A stretch of DNA of 17,257 nucleotides from Clostridia bacterium (GTDB taxonomy: Bacteria; Bacillota; Clostridia; UBA1381). The notes beneath the pieces were generated by a model, which worked only from the letters and a program-made list of their open reading frames with translations, searched no databases and was not told the origin of the DNA. Below are positions 14,113 through 17,257 of the stretch, one piece after another; within the stretch, counting starts at the first letter, position 1; each line of letters starts with the position of its first letter. The stretch is from the NCBI GenBank assembly GCA_008668455.1, contig RQCD01000100.1, positions 1 to 17,257 of the forward strand. The letters run 5' to 3'. The position numbers were made by a program, and so were the translations under genes.

Positions 14113-15486
14113 ATGGCAAAGCTTTGGGGCGGACGGTTTCAGAAAAATACAGACCGGCAGGTGGACGACTTCAATTCCTCCATCCGGTTTGATCAGAGAA
14201 TGTATCGTCAGGATATCCGCGGCAGTATTGCACATGCAAGAATGTTAGGAAAGCAAGGAATTATTCCGAAAGAGGATTCTGAGAAAATTATTTCCGGATT
14301 GCAGGGAATTTTAGAGGATATTGAGGCAGGAAGGGTTGAATTTCTGATAGACGCAGAGGATATTCACATGAATATCGAAAAGCTGTTGACCGACCGGATC
14401 GGAGAAGCAGGAAAGCGGCTTCATACCGGACGGAGCAGAAACGATCAGGTGGCTTTGGATCTCCGGATGTACCTCCGGGATGAGGCAAAGGAAATTTCGG
14501 AAATGCTTCTGCATACCCAAAAAACGCTGATTGACTTAGCAAAGCAGCATACCGAAACCATTATGCCGGGATACACGCATCTGCAAAAGGCACAGCCGAT
14601 CACGCTTGCGCATCATCTGATGGCATATTTTGAAATGTTTTACCGGGATTCTGACCGGCTTTCTGACTGTGTGCGCCGGATGAACGTAATGCCGCTGGGT
14701 TCGGGTGCGCTTGCCGGAACAACCTATCCGTTGGATCGGGAATCGGTTGCAGAAGAATTAGGCTTTTCGGGAGTGACCGAAAATTCCCTGGACGGGGTTT
14801 CAGACCGTGATTTTGCAATTGAGCTTGCCGGGGTGCTTTCTCTTGTGATGATGCATTTGAGCCGGTTTTGCGAGGAGCTGATTTTGTGGTCGAGCCATGA
14901 ATTTTCCTTTGTGGAAATGGATGATGCGTATTCCACCGGTTCTTCCATTATGCCGCAGAAAAAGAATCCGGATGTTGCTGAATTAATTCGCGGAAAAACC
15001 GGACGCGTCTACGGACACCTGATGGGACTTTTAACCACGATGAAAGGAATTCCTTTAGCATACAATAAAGACATGCAGGAGGATAAAGAGCCGATTTTTG
15101 ACGCAGTGGATACGGTCAAGCTATGTCTGCCAGTTTTTTGCAGTATGATTTCGACCATGACAGTGAAAAAGGATGTCATGAAAAAGGGTGCGGCAGGCGG
15201 TTTTACAAATGCAACCGACGCGGCAGACTATTTGGTGAAAAAGGGAGTGCCGTTCCGGGAGGCACATTCGATTGTCGGAAAAATGGTGTTCTATGCGCTT
15301 GAGCATCAAAAGGCGCTGGACGAGCTTAGCATAGAGGAATTTAAGGCATGCTCTCCGATCATTGAGGAGGATATTTATCAGGCAATCAGTCTGGAAACCT
15401 GCGTCAATGACCGGAAAATTATCGGAGGACCGGCAAAGGCAACGGTTGAGGCGGAAATCAGAAGGGCAGAGGAAAGGATTTTATAG
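14113..15486 (+). CDS. argH: Argininosuccinate lyase
   Basis: ArgH splits argininosuccinate to arginine and fumarate, the final step of arginine synthesis. The protein has 457 residues of the fumarase/aspartase superfamily. It starts MAKLWGGRF. HTGRSRNDQVALD binds substrate, GYTHLQKAQP carries His156, and the signature loop is GSSIMPQKKNPD (276-287) with the catalytic Ser278. The ATG at 14113 has AAGGGAG 7 nt upstream; the longer frame starting at 14050 would begin inside the intercistronic hairpin and is not used. The EamA gene begins 1 nt after its stop. Confidence 0.97.
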   Translation: MAKLWGGRFQKNTDRQVDDFNSSIRFDQRMYRQDIRGSIAHARMLGKQGIIPKEDSEKIISGLQGILEDIEAGRVEFLIDAEDIHMNIEKLLTDRIGEAGKRLHTGRSRNDQVALDLRMYLRDEAKEISEMLLHTQKTLIDLAKQHTETIMPGYTHLQKAQPITLAHHLMAYFEMFYRDSDRLSDCVRRMNVMPLGSGALAGTTYPLDRESVAEELGFSGVTENSLDGVSDRDFAIELAGVLSLVMMHLSRFCEELILWSSHEFSFVEMDDAYSTGSSIMPQKKNPDVAELIRGKTGRVYGHLMGLLTTMKGIPLAYNKDMQEDKEPIFDAVDTVKLCLPVFCSMISTMTVKKDVMKKGAAGGFTNATDAADYLVKKGVPFREAHSIVGKMVFYALEHQKALDELSIEEFKACSPIIEEDIYQAISLETCVNDRKIIGGPAKATVEAEIRRAEERIL

Positions 15487-15487
15487 A

Positions 15488-16384
15488 ATGACAACGAAAC
15501 AAACAACAGTTTTTGCACGCTTGGCGCTTTTATGCGCTACCTTGATTTGGGGAAGCTCCTTTGTGGTTTTGAAAAACACCATTGACTTTCTCCCGACAAA
15601 TTTCCTGCTTGCCCTGCGGTTCGGCGGCGCCTGTATTTTACTTTCGCTTGTCTTTCTCAGGCAGTTCCGGAATTTTACAAGGGATTATCTGTGGCGTGGG
15701 TTTTTAATCGGTGCATGTCTCTACATGGCATACTTTACGCAGACAATCGGACTGATACACACCACGCCAGGAAAAAATGCTTTTTTAACAGCAATTTACT
15801 GCGTACTGGTACCATTCCTGTTTTGGGGCGTTGACCGGGTGAGACCGGATCGCTTCCATGTCTCTGCGGCGCTGATTTGTATCGTGGGAATCGGTTTGGT
15901 TTCGCTGACAGAGAATCTGACCTTTGGCATTGGCGACGGTATGACCTTAGTGGGCGGCTTTTTCTATGCAGCGCATATTGTTGCGATTGCAAAGCTTGCC
16001 AAGGATAAAAATCCGATTCTGATCACGATTTTGCAGTTTGCAGCGGTAGCGCTGATTTCCGGCATTGTGAGCCTTTTAACAGAAACCGTTCCGGCTGGAT
16101 GGACGGAGAATACGCTCCCGGCAATGGCTTATCTGACAGTATTCTGTACCGGTGTTACGCTGCTTTTACAAAATGTCGGACAGAAATATCTGCCGCCGTC
16201 TAATTCTGCCATTTTGCTGAGCCTGGAGGCAGTATTCGGCGTTCTGTTCTCTATTATTCTGTATCATGAAAGGATGACACTGCGGCTGGTGATCGGTTTT
16301 GTGTTGATTTTTGTATCAGTTATCATCTCGGAAACCAAGCTGTCATTTTTGCATAAAAACCGTCAGGAGGGAATCAGCAGATGA
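15488..16384 (+). CDS. EamA/DMT-family membrane transporter
   Basis: This 298-residue integral membrane protein has about ten hydrophobic helices arranged as two EamA repeats. The first repeat opens with LALLCATLIWGSSFVVLKN and the second with a conserved FYAAHIVAIAKLA segment; it ends in SLEAVFGVLFSIILYHE, typical of the family. DMT transporters move metabolites, amino acids or drugs, and the substrate cannot be read from sequence. The ATG at 15488 is 1 nt after argH (GGAAAGG upstream), and its stop overlaps the HAD gene by ATGA. The coupling to argGH makes amino-acid or intermediate export a possibility, but this is not evidence of substrate. Confidence 0.9.
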   Translation: MTTKQTTVFARLALLCATLIWGSSFVVLKNTIDFLPTNFLLALRFGGACILLSLVFLRQFRNFTRDYLWRGFLIGACLYMAYFTQTIGLIHTTPGKNAFLTAIYCVLVPFLFWGVDRVRPDRFHVSAALICIVGIGLVSLTENLTFGIGDGMTLVGGFFYAAHIVAIAKLAKDKNPILITILQFAAVALISGIVSLLTETVPAGWTENTLPAMAYLTVFCTGVTLLLQNVGQKYLPPSNSAILLSLEAVFGVLFSIILYHERMTLRLVIGFVLIFVSVIISETKLSFLHKNRQEGISR

Positions 16385-17028
16385 TAAAAGCGATTATTTT
16401 TGACTTGGACGGAACACTGACAAATACGCTTCCGTCGGTGGCGGCATTTGGAACGATTGCCTTAAAGGCTGCCGGATTTCCGGAAATACCGGAAGAACCC
16501 TACCGTTATTTTTTAGGAAACGGACGCGACAAGCTGATCCATAGGATGCTTGCCTATCTGGATGCGGACACACCGGAGAATTTTAAAAGGGTTGGGGAAC
16601 GCTATGATCTGGAATATGCAAAAAATCCGACCTATCTGACCAAGCCGTATGACGGGATTATGGAAACGCTTGCGGCACTGAAAAAGCAAGGAATTAAAAT
16701 GGCAGTGCTGAGCAATAAGCCGGATGATATGACGCATGAGGTGGTGGAAAATTTCTTTCCGGGCATGTTTGATCTGTATTTTGGCATGAGAAAAGGAATT
16801 CCGGGAAAGCCTGCTCCGGATGCGGCGTTGATGATTGCCAAAGAATTTGGTGTATCACCTGCAGAGTGCTTGTTTGTCGGCGATACTTCGGTGGACGCAG
16901 AAACCGGGAAAAATGCCGGAATTTTTGTTTTGGGTGCGCTTTGGGGCTTTCGGGGAGAAAAGGACCTGCAGCAGGCGGGCGCGAGAATTGCACATCCGCG
17001 GGAGATTTTGTCTTTTTTAAAAAATTGA
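16381..17028 (+). CDS. HAD-family phosphatase, phosphoglycolate-phosphatase-like
   Basis: This 215-residue HAD subfamily IA hydrolase resembles Gph/PgmB-type enzymes. Motif I is FDLDGT with nucleophile D8 and acid/base D10, motif II is S111 (VLSNK), motif III is K143 (GKPAPD), and motif IV is GDTSVD (167-172) holding Mg2+. A helical cap occupies residues ~15-80. Phosphoglycolate is the usual guess for this subgroup, but the substrate is uncertain. ATG at 16381 overlaps the EamA stop by 4 nt. It appears to be the last gene of the argGH-linked unit; no hairpin terminator is visible after it. Confidence 0.9.
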   Translation: MIKAIIFDLDGTLTNTLPSVAAFGTIALKAAGFPEIPEEPYRYFLGNGRDKLIHRMLAYLDADTPENFKRVGERYDLEYAKNPTYLTKPYDGIMETLAALKKQGIKMAVLSNKPDDMTHEVVENFFPGMFDLYFGMRKGIPGKPAPDAALMIAKEFGVSPAECLFVGDTSVDAETGKNAGIFVLGALWGFRGEKDLQQAGARIAHPREILSFLKN

Positions 17029-17111
17029 AAGTGAGCAAAACGGAGCAAATCAAAGAAAAACAGAGTATAAAAGAGTTTGAAATTGATAAATAAAATTTTT
17101 TTCAAAAAGTG

Positions 17112-17140
17112 TTGACAAGTGCAAAAAAAAGTAGTAAAAT
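17112..17140 (+). promoter_or_regulatory. Strong promoter for the rplM operon
   Basis: TTGACA (17112-17117), a 17-nt spacer and TAAAAT (17135-17140) give a consensus -35 and near-consensus -10. This suits a ribosomal-protein operon. The preceding 17029-17111 is AT-rich with no other signal seen. Confidence 0.85.
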
Positions 17141-17204
17141 AATTCATGCATGCTTTAAGATTAGAGCCGATTTTACATGAATTGTTATAAGGAGGTTATT
17201 TCAA
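17141..17204 (+). ncRNA. Possible L13 ribosomal-protein leader
   Basis: The region between the promoter and rplM holds an inverted repeat, AATTCATG (17141-17148) with CATGAATT (17176-17183). Inside it AAGAT pairs with ATTTT around the loop TAGAGCCG. A short structured leader with this placement resembles the Firmicute L13 autoregulatory leader. Transcription probably starts near 17147, so only the inner part of the repeat would be in the RNA. AAGGAGG at 17189-17195 is the ribosome binding site. Confidence 0.45.
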
Positions 17205-17257
17205 ATGGGCAGCTATATGGCAAAACCGGAAGAAATCCAAAGAAAATGGTATAGCAT
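17205..17257 (+). CDS. rplM: Ribosomal protein L13, 5' end only
   Basis: The first 17 codons read MGSYMAKPEEIQRKWYS and run off the window. This matches the start of bacterial L13 (usually about 145 residues, with a YMAKPEE-type start followed by RKWY). L13 is an early-assembling large-subunit protein. AAGGAGG lies 9 nt before the ATG and a strong promoter 65 nt upstream. rpsI (S9) normally follows, outside the window. Confidence 0.92.
   Translation, partial: MGSYMAKPEEIQRKWYS

Overview
The window looks like chromosomal DNA of an anaerobic Firmicute of the class Clostridia. The grounds are AGGAGG-type ribosome binding sites, AT-rich intergenic gaps with sigma-A-like promoters, moderate GC in genes, and a cluster (PHP phosphoesterase, DRTGG proteins, RsbW-like kinase, hydrogenase-like Fe-S protein, NuoE) that I associate with NADH-linked [FeFe]-hydrogenase loci of Clostridia. 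Species cannot be named from sequence alone. The left edge may be a contig end, because the first ~100 bases do not fit the adjoining gene.

Layout. (1) 1-97: a + strand scrap of a NuoF/HydB-type C-terminal ferredoxin domain, inverted relative to everything next to it. (2) 98-4299, minus strand: a redox/hydrogenase-associated region. A DRTGG protein, an RsbW-like kinase, a hydrogenase-like Fe-S protein, a second DRTGG protein and a PHP phosphoesterase are transcribed in that order, mostly with 4-nt ATGA overlaps. After a promoter-containing gap come NuoE and a second HATPase-fold protein. (3) 4418-7235, minus: preQ0/preQ1 synthesis in transcription order queF-queC-queD-queE-folE; queF carries an in-frame TAA. 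(4) 7275-7867, minus: a hicA-hicB toxin-antitoxin pair between queA and queF. (5) 7968-12659, minus: ruvC-ruvA-ruvB, a cell-wall amidase and queA; ruvB carries an in-frame TAG and a disturbed Walker B region. (6) 12660-12801: a divergent control region with an argG promoter and ArgR/AhrC-like operator candidates. (7) 12802-17028, plus: argG, argH, an EamA transporter and a HAD phosphatase, tightly packed. (8) 17029-17257: a strong promoter, a possible L13 leader and the first codons of rplM.

How the genes work together. FolE, QueD, QueE, QueC and QueF form the route from GTP to preQ1. QueA acts after preQ1 has been put into tRNA (tgt is not in this window), so both ends of queuosine synthesis flank the hicAB module. 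ArgG and ArgH perform the last two steps of arginine synthesis. The hydrogenase-associated genes probably couple a redox-sensing Fe-S protein to kinase/phosphatase-type signalling near an electron-bifurcating or NADH-dependent hydrogenase, but this is inference from gene content.

The most notable irregularity is the presence of three in-frame stops of three different kinds (TGA, TAA, TAG) inside otherwise well conserved reading frames. That argues against codon reassignment and for sequence or assembly error, or genuine gene decay. No gene-free stretch exceeds 300 bases, and I saw no rRNA, tRNA, CRISPR array or insertion sequence.
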